From Acetatifactor sp. (GTDB lineage: Bacteria; Bacillota; Clostridia; Lachnospirales; Lachnospiraceae), in NCBI GenBank assembly GCA_024699575.1, contig JAILPF010000328.1, positions 1-14,257 on the forward strand: a stretch of DNA of 14,257 bases, written 5' to 3'. The position numbers and the translations under genes are program-made. The first letter of the stretch is position 1; each line of letters begins with the position of its first letter. Under the pieces are notes generated by a model that saw nothing but the letters and a program-made list of their open reading frames with translations, was not told the DNA's origin and ran no database searches. This document shows positions 1 through 6,902 of the stretch, piece by piece.

Positions 1-1506
1 GGTGGTAGCTGTACCGCCCTTGAACTCCAGGCTGTAATTCAATGCATCACCGGTGGATGCCTTGTTCACACCCATTACCACAAAGCCACCAATGATGACA
101 ACGCAGGAAATCACTGCAAAAATTGCTTTCTTTGAAAGGAAATCAATTCCCTTTATTTCCTTGCCAACACCATACCATTTTTCGTTCTTAAAGCCTATTG
201 CATAGAATGCTCTGAGAATAAATCTGGTAACTACCAATGCAGTAAACATAGAGAGTACAATACCGAGTGCAAGGGTCTGTGCAAATCCTTTCACTGTTCC
301 GGGTGCAATCATCAAAAGCACTGCAGCTGCAATCAAGGTAGTGATGTTACCATCCACAATTGCGGACAGGGCTTTATCAAAACCAATCTTAATGGAACTC
401 TGTACTGTCTTACCGGTTGCAAGTTCCTCACGGATACGTGCAAAGATAATAACGTTGGCATCCACAGCCATACCGATGGAGAGGATGATACCTGCCACAC
501 CGGACAGAGTCAATGTCATATCGAAACCGTTTAACAAAAGTACTACAAGTGCAACATACAAAAGAAGCGCTATAACTGATGCAAGTCCCGGGATAAAGTA
601 AACAGCAATCATAAATACTGCTACAATAGCAAGTCCGATTGCACCTGCCTTGATACTGGTATCGATTGCCTCAACACCAAGCTGTGCGCCAACCACTTTT
701 GAATGTAACTCTTCCAGTTCCAGACTAAGTCCACCAATACGGATAGTAGATGCGAGATTCTCAGCCTTTTCATAGGACTCCATAGGAGAAATCTGAGCAT
801 TACCATCGGTAATTACAGCATTTACCTTTGGAGCACTTACAAAGTTGCCATCATAATAGATACCAAGAGTTTCGCCTTTGTTAAAAGCTTCCGTGGTTGC
901 CTGAGCAAATTTCTCACGACCCTCTTCTGTCATGACCAAATCTACAGCATACTCATTGTTCTTCATCTCATTCTGTCTGGAAATAGCATCTGCTGATTTA
1001 ACATCAGTACCTTCCAACTTGATGGAACCGTCTGCCTTCAATTCGTCAATAGTTTTGTTCAATACATATGTGTAACCATAATTACCGTCTGCATCGGTAA
1101 CAAGCTGCTGTGTGTAATTCTTATTGCCCTCTGCATCTGTCTCTGCAATAAAATACAATGCACCGGGTTTGCCAAGTTCCTGAAGAATTGCGTTAGCATC
1201 GCTTACACCGGGGATTTCAATATTGATTCTGTCTGCCCCCTCCTGATAAACAATTGCTTCTGTGCTGTAGTTCTCTACTCTCTTCTGTAACTTGGCAATG
1301 GTATCTGCCATGTCTGTAGTGCTGGGATTCTCATCGCCAACCACCTGATAAGTAATGCTGACACCGCCTGCCAAGTCAAGTCCCAGATTGATGTCAGATG
1401 CGCTGCCTGAACCATCTGCATTCCAGCCGAAAACATCCACATAGGAAATTCCAACCAAAATCAGGATGGCACAGAGCAGTGTCACAATTGCTCTACTCTT
1501 TTTCAT
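1..1506 (-). CDS. secDF: Fused protein-export membrane protein SecDF (C-terminal part outside window)
   Basis: SecDF is a membrane accessory of the Sec translocon; it uses the proton gradient to pull secreted proteins out on the far side of the membrane. The 502 residues visible begin at an ATG preceded by AAAGGA (AAGGA at 1509-1513). They show an N-terminal membrane segment (about residues 5-22), the SecD signature GLDLAGG at 42-48, a periplasm-type P1 region, and a membrane block with GMAVDANVIIFARIREE, whose Asp matches the residue tied to proton coupling in SecD. Near residue 451 a second module begins (GIDFLSKKAIFAV, then LEFKGGTATT), which is the start of SecF, so this is a SecD-SecF fusion rather than two genes. 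The frame is open to the window edge. It follows scfB by 35 bases on the same strand and is probably co-transcribed with it. The translation was made by hand but is unambiguous. Confidence 0.95.
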   Translation of the reverse strand, partial: MKKSRAIVTLLCAILILVGISYVDVFGWNADGSGSASDINLGLDLAGGVSITYQVVGDENPSTTDMADTIAKLQKRVENYSTEAIVYQEGADRINIEIPGVSDANAILQELGKPGALYFIAETDAEGNKNYTQQLVTDADGNYGYTYVLNKTIDELKADGSIKLEGTDVKSADAISRQNEMKNNEYAVDLVMTEEGREKFAQATTEAFNKGETLGIYYDGNFVSAPKVNAVITDGNAQISPMESYEKAENLASTIRIGGLSLELEELHSKVVGAQLGVEAIDTSIKAGAIGLAIVAVFMIAVYFIPGLASVIALLLYVALVVLLLNGFDMTLTLSGVAGIILSIGMAVDANVIIFARIREELATGKTVQSSIKIGFDKALSAIVDGNITTLIAAAVLLMIAPGTVKGFAQTLALGIVLSMFTALVVTRFILRAFYAIGFKNEKWYGVGKEIKGIDFLSKKAIFAVISCVVIIGGFVVMGVNKASTGDALNYSLEFKGGTATT

Positions 1507-1541
1507 AGTTCCTTTGTCCTTTCTTCTATACCCTGTCTTTT

Positions 1542-2930
1542 TTATTCTTCGTCCATCTCGCTGGCCTTTAACATGATTGCGCACTCAACACGTTTCCTTT
1601 CAAGCTCGCAGCCAACTTCATAGGCATCATTGATATTTCCGTGGAAATTGTAAGAATTGGCTGCACAGCCGCCACTGCAATAGAATTTAGCAAAGCACTT
1701 CTTACATTTATCCTTGGCATATACATTACAGCATTTGAACTCGTTTTGAATATCCTCTCTCATGATACCGGTATCCACATTTCCAAGCAAAAACTCCTCA
1801 TTCCCCACAAACTGATGGCAGGGATATAAATCACCCCATGGAGTAACTGCCAAGTACTCTGTACCCGAACCGCAACCGGAGAGACGTTTTGCCACGCAGG
1901 GACCGCCTGCAAGGTCAATCATAAAGTGGAAGAAGTTAAATGCCTTACCTTCTTTACGACGTTTAATCATCTCCACAGCAAGTTTATCATATTCTTCCTT
2001 CAGAACCGGAATATCTTCTTCCCGGATGGCATAATCATCTGTAGGCTGAGCTACAACAGGCTCCACCGAAATCTGCTTGAAGCCCAAATCTGCAAGATGC
2101 AAAACATCCTTTGAGAAATCCAGGTTATTGTGAGTGAAAGTACCACGCACATAATAATTCATCTGGTCACGACTCTCTGCAACCTTTTTAAATTTCGGTA
2201 CGATTAAGTCGTAGCTGCCCTGACCGCCTCTGAAAGGACGCATCAGATCATGAATTTCTTTTCTGCCGTCGATGCTGAGCACAATATTGCTCATCTCTTT
2301 ATTGGCAAACTCTAAGATGTCATCGTTCAATAAAACACCGTTGGTGGTCAATGTGAAACGGAATTTCTTGTTATTGGGCTTCTCCAGACTTCTTCCGTAT
2401 TCAACCAACTGTTTTACAACATCCCAGTTCATCAAAGGCTCTCCTCCGAAGAAGTCAACCTCCAGATTGACACGATTTCCGGAATTAGCCACGAGAAAAT
2501 CCAATGCCTTTTTGCCAACCTCAAAGCTCATAAGTGCACGTCTGCCATGATACTCACCTTCCTCGGCAAAGCAATATTTGCAGGCAAGATTACAATCATG
2601 GGCAATGTGCAGGCACAAAGCTTTTACCACGGTCTTTCGATTCTTAAAATCAAATATGTAATTCTCATAGGTGTCAGGCGCAAAAAGCTGTCCGGCTTTC
2701 TCCAGCTCCAAAACCTCGTCCACCGCCTCGGTCACCTGCTCAGCAGGATAGGAAGCATTGGTAAGATTCAGGACTGCTGCCTTGATGGTATCCGCATCCT
2801 TGATGCCTTCATTTACAAGGGGCTCAACAAGGGGAATCATATCATACACAATATCGTCCACCACATGGACAGAACCACTGTTGACATCCATGACGATATT
2901 GTACCCATTGTTTTTATACTGATGTATCAC
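1542..2930 (-). CDS. scfB: SCIFF ranthipeptide maturase, radical SAM/SPASM protein
   Basis: This enzyme installs thioether cross-links between cysteines of the SCIFF precursor and other residues, using S-adenosylmethionine and iron-sulfur clusters in the cytoplasm. Counting from the GTG at 2930 it has 462 residues. Residues 1 to about 90 form a small winged-helix-like region, the usual place of the precursor-binding RRE domain. The radical SAM cluster motif CX3CX2C is at Cys113, Cys117 and Cys120 (CNLACKYC), and GGEP is at 162-165. A cysteine-rich SPASM region runs from about 345 to 450 (Cys345, 353, 371, 400, 401, 409, 412, 418, 422, 441, 450), enough for two auxiliary clusters. A TTG at 2990 would add 20 residues, but AAAGGAAAG precedes the GTG by about 10 bases, and the family, as I recall it, begins with an IHQYK-like sequence directly after the initiator. 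The gene lies between scfA and secDF. Confidence 0.94.
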   Translation of the reverse strand: MIHQYKNNGYNIVMDVNSGSVHVVDDIVYDMIPLVEPLVNEGIKDADTIKAAVLNLTNASYPAEQVTEAVDEVLELEKAGQLFAPDTYENYIFDFKNRKTVVKALCLHIAHDCNLACKYCFAEEGEYHGRRALMSFEVGKKALDFLVANSGNRVNLEVDFFGGEPLMNWDVVKQLVEYGRSLEKPNNKKFRFTLTTNGVLLNDDILEFANKEMSNIVLSIDGRKEIHDLMRPFRGGQGSYDLIVPKFKKVAESRDQMNYYVRGTFTHNNLDFSKDVLHLADLGFKQISVEPVVAQPTDDYAIREEDIPVLKEEYDKLAVEMIKRRKEGKAFNFFHFMIDLAGGPCVAKRLSGCGSGTEYLAVTPWGDLYPCHQFVGNEEFLLGNVDTGIMREDIQNEFKCCNVYAKDKCKKCFAKFYCSGGCAANSYNFHGNINDAYEVGCELERKRVECAIMLKASEMDEE

Positions 2931-2958
2931 TAAATTTCTTTCCTTTCCAAAATGCACA

Positions 2959-2987
2959 AAAAGTGTTACCAAAAAAGTCACACTTTT
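2959..2987 (-). other. Inverted repeat upstream of the scfB start
   Basis: AAAAGTGT at 2959-2966 and ACACTTTT at 2980-2987 form a perfect 8-bp inverted repeat with a 13-base loop, ending about 29 bases before the scfB GTG. On the minus strand the second arm runs into a short T stretch, so it could be a weak terminator, an mRNA stem in the scfB leader, or a protein site. It is AT-rich and may be chance. Confidence 0.3.
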
Positions 2988-3007
2988 CAATCACATAGTA
3001 CATAATA

Positions 3008-3033
3008 TAAGCAGCGACCGAAATCGCTGCTTA
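3008..3033 (-). terminator. Intergenic hairpin between scfA and scfB (attenuator or processing stem)
   Basis: TAAGCAGCGA at 3008-3017 pairs perfectly with TCGCTGCTTA at 3024-3033 around a six-base loop, read as UUUCGG on the transcribed minus strand. It begins 24 bases after the scfA stop codon. The stem is GC-rich in its core, but only a short, broken U tract (TATATT) follows, so full termination is doubtful. Partial termination or a 3' stabilising stem, giving more precursor than maturase mRNA, is the likeliest role. The structure is seen directly; its function is inferred. Confidence 0.6.
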
Positions 3034-3057
3034 CGCTAGTCTCTTCTTTTTGTTTAC

Positions 3058-3201
3058 TTATTTAATCTTTTCACAACTCTGATTTCCTACAGTGCAGGAA
3101 GTCTTGCATGCTGACTGGCAGGAAGTCTGGCACTCGCCGCATCCGCCCTTCTTCATAGATTCTTTCAGATCTCTTGTTGTCAAAGTCTTAATATGCTTCA
3201 T
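3058..3201 (-). CDS. scfA: SCIFF (six cysteines in forty-five) ranthipeptide precursor
   Basis: This gene encodes a 47-residue RiPP precursor that is cross-linked by the neighbouring radical SAM maturase. The start is the ATG at 3201, preceded by AAAGGTG (within 3213-3220), and the stop is TAA at 3058-3060. The N-terminal half (MKHIKTLTTRDLKES) is a lysine-rich leader. The C-terminal half holds six cysteines at 21, 24, 28, 32, 36 and 43 in the core CGECQTSCQSACKTSC, with Thr26, Thr34 and Thr37 as possible cross-link partners. From memory of the Clostridium thermocellum homologue CteA, a Cys32-Thr37 thioether was shown; both residues occur here at the same numbering. Length, cysteine number and the adjacent scfB leave little doubt about the family. 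The biological role of SCIFF in most clostridia is unclear; quorum-type signalling has been proposed for some. At 47 residues it is easily missed by length-filtered gene calling. Confidence 0.95.
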   Translation of the reverse strand: MKHIKTLTTRDLKESMKKGGCGECQTSCQSACKTSCTVGNQSCEKIK

Positions 3202-3327
3202 ATTGCTAAACACACCTTTCTTTTTCTAAAAAAGTATACTCTAAGTAATAAAACCTTTTGTAGTATACCACACATTTTTCATTTGTAAAAGGGGTTTCTT
3301 ATAAAAAATTCCAAAAACTCTTTCTTC
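3202..3327 (-). other. Spacer between the GH43 gene and scfA
   Basis: This 126-base AT-rich spacer holds the scfA promoter and ribosome binding site. I see no convincing intrinsic terminator between the GH43 stop (3328) and the scfA -35 box (3289), only a weak T-rich stretch. The glycosidase operon could therefore read through into scfA. Confidence 0.5.
3262..3289 (-). promoter_or_regulatory. Probable sigma-A promoter of scfA-scfB-secDF
   Basis: On the minus strand a TTTACA box (3284-3289) is followed, after 16 bases, by TATACT (3262-3267), close to the housekeeping consensus, with TGTGG directly before the -10 box. The expected transcript start near 3255 gives a leader of roughly 50 bases. 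The palindrome AGTATACT recurs in the leader at 3233-3240, and AGTATAC overlaps the -10 box at 3262-3268, so a second weak -10 or an operator is possible. Confidence 0.6.
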
Positions 3328-4284
3328 TTATCGCTTATCCTCCTCAACAAATGTATGATTCTTAATCCTTTCATAATCTTCCTGTGTAATTTTCAAGATT
3401 GTGCCATGTTTAAAGCCATATGGGAATTCAAATTTCTCATCCGCTCTTATAAATTTCCCCACGCTTAGATTCTCTGAGACAAATGGCACATATCCCTGAC
3501 CGGCTCCCGGGACTCCATAATAATCCAAAAACAGGCACCACCTGCCATCGTCCAGTTTCACTGCGGTAGGTGCCTCATATAATCCCTCTTCGATCACAGA
3601 CATGCTTTTATCAAAGGCATCCATTTTTTGATACGGTCCCAAGACAGAATCCGCCTGTAGCATCTGAATTCTAGCCGGGTTACGTTCACTTTTGACGAAC
3701 AGATAAAACTTGCCGTCCTCCTCATAAATCGCTGAATCAATCACCCCACCCCCGTCCGGTTTCCTATATAATAGTTCCGGCTTTGAAAAATGTAAAAAAT
3801 CCCTTGTCCTACTATAATAAATCGCTTTATCTCCAAAATCATTGCTTTGATGTGCGGATGACCAATGCAGGATATAATCTCCGCTCTCCCCATCAAAAAT
3901 GACATCGGGTGCCCATAGGCAGCCAAAATTCTCATCACCCAGGATTGCAAGTCTCTGTTCGCTCCAATGAATCAAATCCTCTGACTCCCAAATGGAAAAA
4001 GCTTTGCTTCCATTGCGTGCAATTTCCTTCCATGAATGTTTATACTGATTTCTCATGCCATAGGCAAGACTCAAATCCGTCCCAATGATATAGTACTTGT
4101 GCGTATATTTACAGTATGTAATGGTAAAATCTCTCGCCCCTTTATCACCATAATAACACCATGCAACCGGATTTCCGTCATTTACCTTTTCCCACACAAA
4201 ACCGTCCTTGCTAAGGCCTAAATAGACCTGCTCTCCTTCGGGAGATGTGGTTTCTTTAAAATGGACAAATATATATGCTGACAT
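3328..4284 (-). CDS. Glycoside hydrolase family 43-type beta-propeller enzyme (arabinosidase/xylosidase-like)
   Basis: This is a 318-residue enzyme that probably removes arabinose or xylose units from plant oligosaccharides. There is no signal peptide, so it should act in the cytoplasm on imported fragments. GH43-type features are ARDFTI near residue 52 (candidate general-base Asp52, in the place of the usual RDP motif), WAPDV at 124-128, VIDSAIYEEDGKFYLF at 181-196 (candidate pKa-modulating Asp183), and EGLYEAPT at 233-240 (candidate acid Glu238, with Glu233 as the alternative). The repeated D-G-x-W/Y strands fit a five-bladed propeller, and the length suits a single-domain GH43. AGGAGGT (4292-4298) lies 7 bases before the ATG. 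It follows the GH51 gene by 36 bases and is surely in its operon. Catalytic assignments come from motif position only, and the exact substrate and GH43 subfamily cannot be told from sequence. Confidence 0.85.
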   Translation of the reverse strand: MSAYIFVHFKETTSPEGEQVYLGLSKDGFVWEKVNDGNPVAWCYYGDKGARDFTITYCKYTHKYYIIGTDLSLAYGMRNQYKHSWKEIARNGSKAFSIWESEDLIHWSEQRLAILGDENFGCLWAPDVIFDGESGDYILHWSSAHQSNDFGDKAIYYSRTRDFLHFSKPELLYRKPDGGGVIDSAIYEEDGKFYLFVKSERNPARIQMLQADSVLGPYQKMDAFDKSMSVIEEGLYEAPTAVKLDDGRWCLFLDYYGVPGAGQGYVPFVSENLSVGKFIRADEKFEFPYGFKHGTILKITQEDYERIKNHTFVEEDKR

Positions 4285-4320
4285 ACTCCTTACCTCCTGT
4301 AATATTTCTTTTTCAACAGA

Positions 4321-6675
4321 CTATCCTCTTTTGATATGGAATACCGCCAAAGAATATGGCTTCATGCAGTAAGTAATCCGCCCATTTTGAACGGCAACTG
4401 TTTTTTCTTTGGGAGATACCTTCATAGGTTCATCAAAACTGTTTGCATCTTCCAATTTATAATCTTCCATAATGTAGAGTGTTGCTTCTGTGGCACTTGA
4501 GTTTTCCAATTGGATCACCACATCTTTGCTCTCTTTTTCCACATTAGCAGCCTTCACCATAACTGCATCCGCATCCTCCACAGCAGAATAGTAAAGTGAC
4601 TCAGGTATTACATTTTTTGCTTCATGGTCACAGTATTTTTTCCCGTCTATATATGTAGTGACATGATTGTCTTCCACTTCCAACAGGGCTTTATATACCC
4701 GGTTTTCTTCCACATCAATGGTGTACATTCCAAGACCGGAAGGATAATTGTTTATGGCTCCCTCCAGCATAGTCATGTGCTCCCATCCATCAATAATCCA
4801 ACGCATTTCGTTTTGTGGGTTCTGTCGTGCAAAACGAAGCATAAAACTGCCAGCACCTGTCAAAGACTTTGCAAGAGGGCATGCTTTCTTCTCAAATTCA
4901 AAGGAAATTGCGTAATTCTTCCCTGTTATCCTACCGCATTCTTTTTCTGCAACTTCCGGGGAAAGTTTAAAATCATCCAGCTTTTGGATACTATTGTTGG
5001 TCCTATCCATAATTACAAGATTGGATATTTCCACATTCGCATTGCTGGTGGTAAAGAGCACTTCACCTTCCATAGTAGGAGTTGTCTTTTCTTTCTTCAC
5101 AATATTATCATGCGTTTCAATCAGTGCCTCCCCCTGATTCCGCATAAACAATTTCTGCACATAGTAGTTAGGTGTAGCATAGACCTGATGGTTATTATAA
5201 AAAATCATATTCGCATGCCAATTGGTATAATCCACATGGCAAAGCATTGGCGCATAGCAGGCCAGAGCCATTTCCGGTGCCTTCTCCATCCCCATCATAA
5301 AAACGGCTTCGTAGAGCGCATTTTTCCAGGTATTTTCATGGGATGCATACTCTCCCAAGAATACTTTTGCATTTCTCTTCGGATATTCCATATATCTTTC
5401 TGCATTTGCAATAAACCACTCCGGGCTCTGATAATAATGCTCATCCACATAGCTGGTTTCCGTTTTTTCTGCCAGATCCCAACCCATATCATACTCGCTT
5501 CCCTTGGCTGCAGGACCGGCCGACCCAATCACTTCAATTTCGGGGTGCTTCGCCTTCAAAGCCTTTAATATAATCTCATATCTTTCGAAGAATTCTTTGC
5601 CAACCTCCTCGTTTCCAATGGCAAGATACTTCAAGTGAAAGCTGTCTGGATGTCCCATTTTGGCACGGACACTCCCCCACTTTGTGGTCACAGGGCCATT
5701 TGCGAACTCCACCAGTTCGAGCACTTCATCGATCCATTCCTGCATCTCATCCAAAGGGCAGCTTCTTAAGAAATGGGGATCAAATCCGGCAGGAACTACC
5801 GGGAGAGGCTGTGCTCCTATATCTTCACAGAGCTGAAAATACTCAAAATATCCAAGGCCCAATGTCTGATTATAATTCCAGCTATTCCTTCTCGGGGGAC
5901 GGCTCTCTATCGGTCCAACTGTGTTCTTCCATCGGTAAATGGAATTTCGGTCTTCGCTGTTTAAGGAACCGATATGTACAAGACAGCCGCCCGGGAATCT
6001 CATGAAGGAAGGTTTCATCTCTTTCAGCAGTTCCGCAATTTCTTTCCGTAACCCATTTTTTCGACCAAGAAAAGTATCTCGCGGAAACAAGGAAACCATA
6101 TCCAGATCAATCCGGACTGCTTCTTCAAAAAGAATACTGATCCTTCCTGCCGAATCTGTATCAGAAGCAATCAATTCACAGGAAAATTGTGTCCACTCTC
6201 TCCCTTCTGCAACAAACCTTTTCTCCGCATAGATTTTTTTCCCACTCACATCTTCCAAACGCACAATTGCCGAAACAGGAGCTGTAGATTTCCTGCGATA
6301 ATAACAGGAGAAGTCGTATACTTTACCCTTTTCCACCGGAATTCCTTCTCCGTAACCCTCATTTTGAATTCCGCCTCCCAAGCCTGCAGTATTCACCTCC
6401 AGCCTTAAGTAATGGAGGTTTCTATCATTTAAAGGATCCACCATATCCACATGGGCATTCACTACACTTCTTCCGCGTTCTATCACTTTCCATGCAGTCA
6501 AACCGTGATAGGTCGGATTATCTATCCTGTCGAATTCAAACGAACGATTTCTGATCAGCTCCGCATACAATCCTCCATCTGCGGCATGGTTCAGATCTTC
6601 AAAAAAAATCCCGAATAAATCCCCCTGTTTTTTTACTTCTCTTCCCTCGAATACCTTTAAGGTTATTTGCTCCAT
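4321..6675 (-). CDS. GH51-type alpha-L-arabinofuranosidase, multidomain, cytoplasmic
   Basis: This 784-residue retaining glycosidase is expected to release terminal alpha-L-arabinofuranose from arabinan, arabinoxylan or arabinogalactan fragments. The N-terminus has the GH51 block GIFFEDLNHAADGGLYAEL (22-40). A beta-sandwich insert like a CBM4/9 module (about 60-197) follows, then the barrel with MRFPGG (225-230), the acid/base motif GNEEVG (Glu356), DEHYY (411-415) and the nucleophile motif FLGEYA (Glu442). Residues of about 560-700 look like an extra concanavalin/LamG-like beta-sandwich (WIIDGWEHM..., ...TTYIDGKKY) placed inside the C-terminal beta domain, which closes with YSLAVFHIKRG. This makes the protein longer than the roughly 500-residue single-domain family members. 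There is no signal peptide. AGGAGG (6685-6690) lies 9 bases before the ATG. It is the first gene of a two-gene operon, transcribed away from the divergent regulator that probably controls it. Confidence 0.92.
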   Translation of the reverse strand: MEQITLKVFEGREVKKQGDLFGIFFEDLNHAADGGLYAELIRNRSFEFDRIDNPTYHGLTAWKVIERGRSVVNAHVDMVDPLNDRNLHYLRLEVNTAGLGGGIQNEGYGEGIPVEKGKVYDFSCYYRRKSTAPVSAIVRLEDVSGKKIYAEKRFVAEGREWTQFSCELIASDTDSAGRISILFEEAVRIDLDMVSLFPRDTFLGRKNGLRKEIAELLKEMKPSFMRFPGGCLVHIGSLNSEDRNSIYRWKNTVGPIESRPPRRNSWNYNQTLGLGYFEYFQLCEDIGAQPLPVVPAGFDPHFLRSCPLDEMQEWIDEVLELVEFANGPVTTKWGSVRAKMGHPDSFHLKYLAIGNEEVGKEFFERYEIILKALKAKHPEIEVIGSAGPAAKGSEYDMGWDLAEKTETSYVDEHYYQSPEWFIANAERYMEYPKRNAKVFLGEYASHENTWKNALYEAVFMMGMEKAPEMALACYAPMLCHVDYTNWHANMIFYNNHQVYATPNYYVQKLFMRNQGEALIETHDNIVKKEKTTPTMEGEVLFTTSNANVEISNLVIMDRTNNSIQKLDDFKLSPEVAEKECGRITGKNYAISFEFEKKACPLAKSLTGAGSFMLRFARQNPQNEMRWIIDGWEHMTMLEGAINNYPSGLGMYTIDVEENRVYKALLEVEDNHVTTYIDGKKYCDHEAKNVIPESLYYSAVEDADAVMVKAANVEKESKDVVIQLENSSATEATLYIMEDYKLEDANSFDEPMKVSPKEKTVAVQNGRITYCMKPYSLAVFHIKRG

Positions 6676-6711
6676 TATCTGATTCCTCCTAGATCTTTTA
6701 TTATTTTATTT

Positions 6712-6723
6712 AAGCAAATGCTT
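6712..6723. promoter_or_regulatory. Inverted repeat in the GH51 leader, candidate operator
   Basis: AAGCA-AA-TGCTT is a 5-bp inverted repeat with a two-base centre, located between the GH51 transcription start and its ribosome binding site. Its position would suit a roadblock operator (for example a sugar repressor), but it is short and lies in very AT-rich DNA. Confidence 0.3.
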
Positions 6724-6748
6724 TACTTTTTAATTATTCGCTTATATT

Positions 6749-6761
6749 AAATACATTATTA
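6749..6761. repeat. Direct repeat copy 1 (AAATACATTATTA), overlapping the GH51 -10 box
   Basis: This 13-base element matches the copy at 6870-6882 at 12 of 13 positions and lies in the same orientation. It covers the -10 box of the glycosidase promoter. It is a candidate binding site for the divergently encoded ArsR-type regulator. Confidence 0.4.
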
Positions 6762-6781
6762 TAGAAAAAAATATATGTCAA
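6753..6781 (-). promoter_or_regulatory. Promoter of the GH51-GH43 operon
   Basis: On the minus strand a perfect TTGACA (6776-6781) is followed, after 17 bases, by TAATGT (6753-6758). The -10 box overlaps a 13-bp repeat (6749-6761) that recurs at 6870-6882, so a bound regulator could block it. The leader is about 70 bases long and includes the inverted repeat AAGCAAATGCTT (6712-6723). Confidence 0.65.
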
Positions 6782-6819
6782 TAGCATTTTTTCAAGAAAT
6801 CTATTTATTTATTTTATTA

Positions 6820-6848
6820 TTTACTTCAATAAATTTATCCATTATAAT
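6820..6848 (+). promoter_or_regulatory. Promoter of the ArsR-type regulator gene
   Basis: A TTTACT box (6820-6825) is followed, after 17 bases, by a perfect TATAAT (6843-6848). The perfect palindrome ATAAATTTAT (6829-6838) fills the spacer and could be an autoregulatory operator. The start should be near 6855, giving a leader of about 48 bases. Confidence 0.6.
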
Positions 6849-6869
6849 GAAAGCATATTTATTTTAGTC

Positions 6870-6882
6870 AAATACATTACTA
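6870..6882. repeat. Direct repeat copy 2 (AAATACATTACTA), in the regulator leader
   Basis: This is the partner of the element at 6749-6761. It lies about 15-27 bases after the predicted regulator transcript start and just before the GAGGT ribosome binding site (6892-6896), a position suited to negative autoregulation. Its function is inferred. Confidence 0.4.
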
Positions 6883-6902
6883 CAATAGAATGAGGTTTCT
6901 AT

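Noticed and set aside
2547..2933. A 128-codon plus-strand frame opposite scfB
   Set aside because: It lies antisense to the RRE/radical SAM region of scfB and its product resembles no family.
2931..2990. A 20-residue N-terminal extension of scfB from a TTG codon, perhaps a membrane segment
   Set aside because: There is no suitable ribosome binding site for the TTG, the region holds an inverted repeat, and a better GTG with a good site lies at 2930.
3058..3201. A metallothionein or small zinc protein reading of the Cys-rich 47-residue frame
   Set aside because: Cysteine number and spacing, the lysine-rich leader and the adjacent radical SAM/SPASM maturase all fit a SCIFF precursor.
4624..5568. 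A 314-codon open frame on the plus strand, opposite GH51
   Set aside because: It is antisense to a clearly recognised GH51 catalytic region, has no ribosome binding site or family motif, and its Phe/His/Ile-rich composition is typical of a shadow frame.
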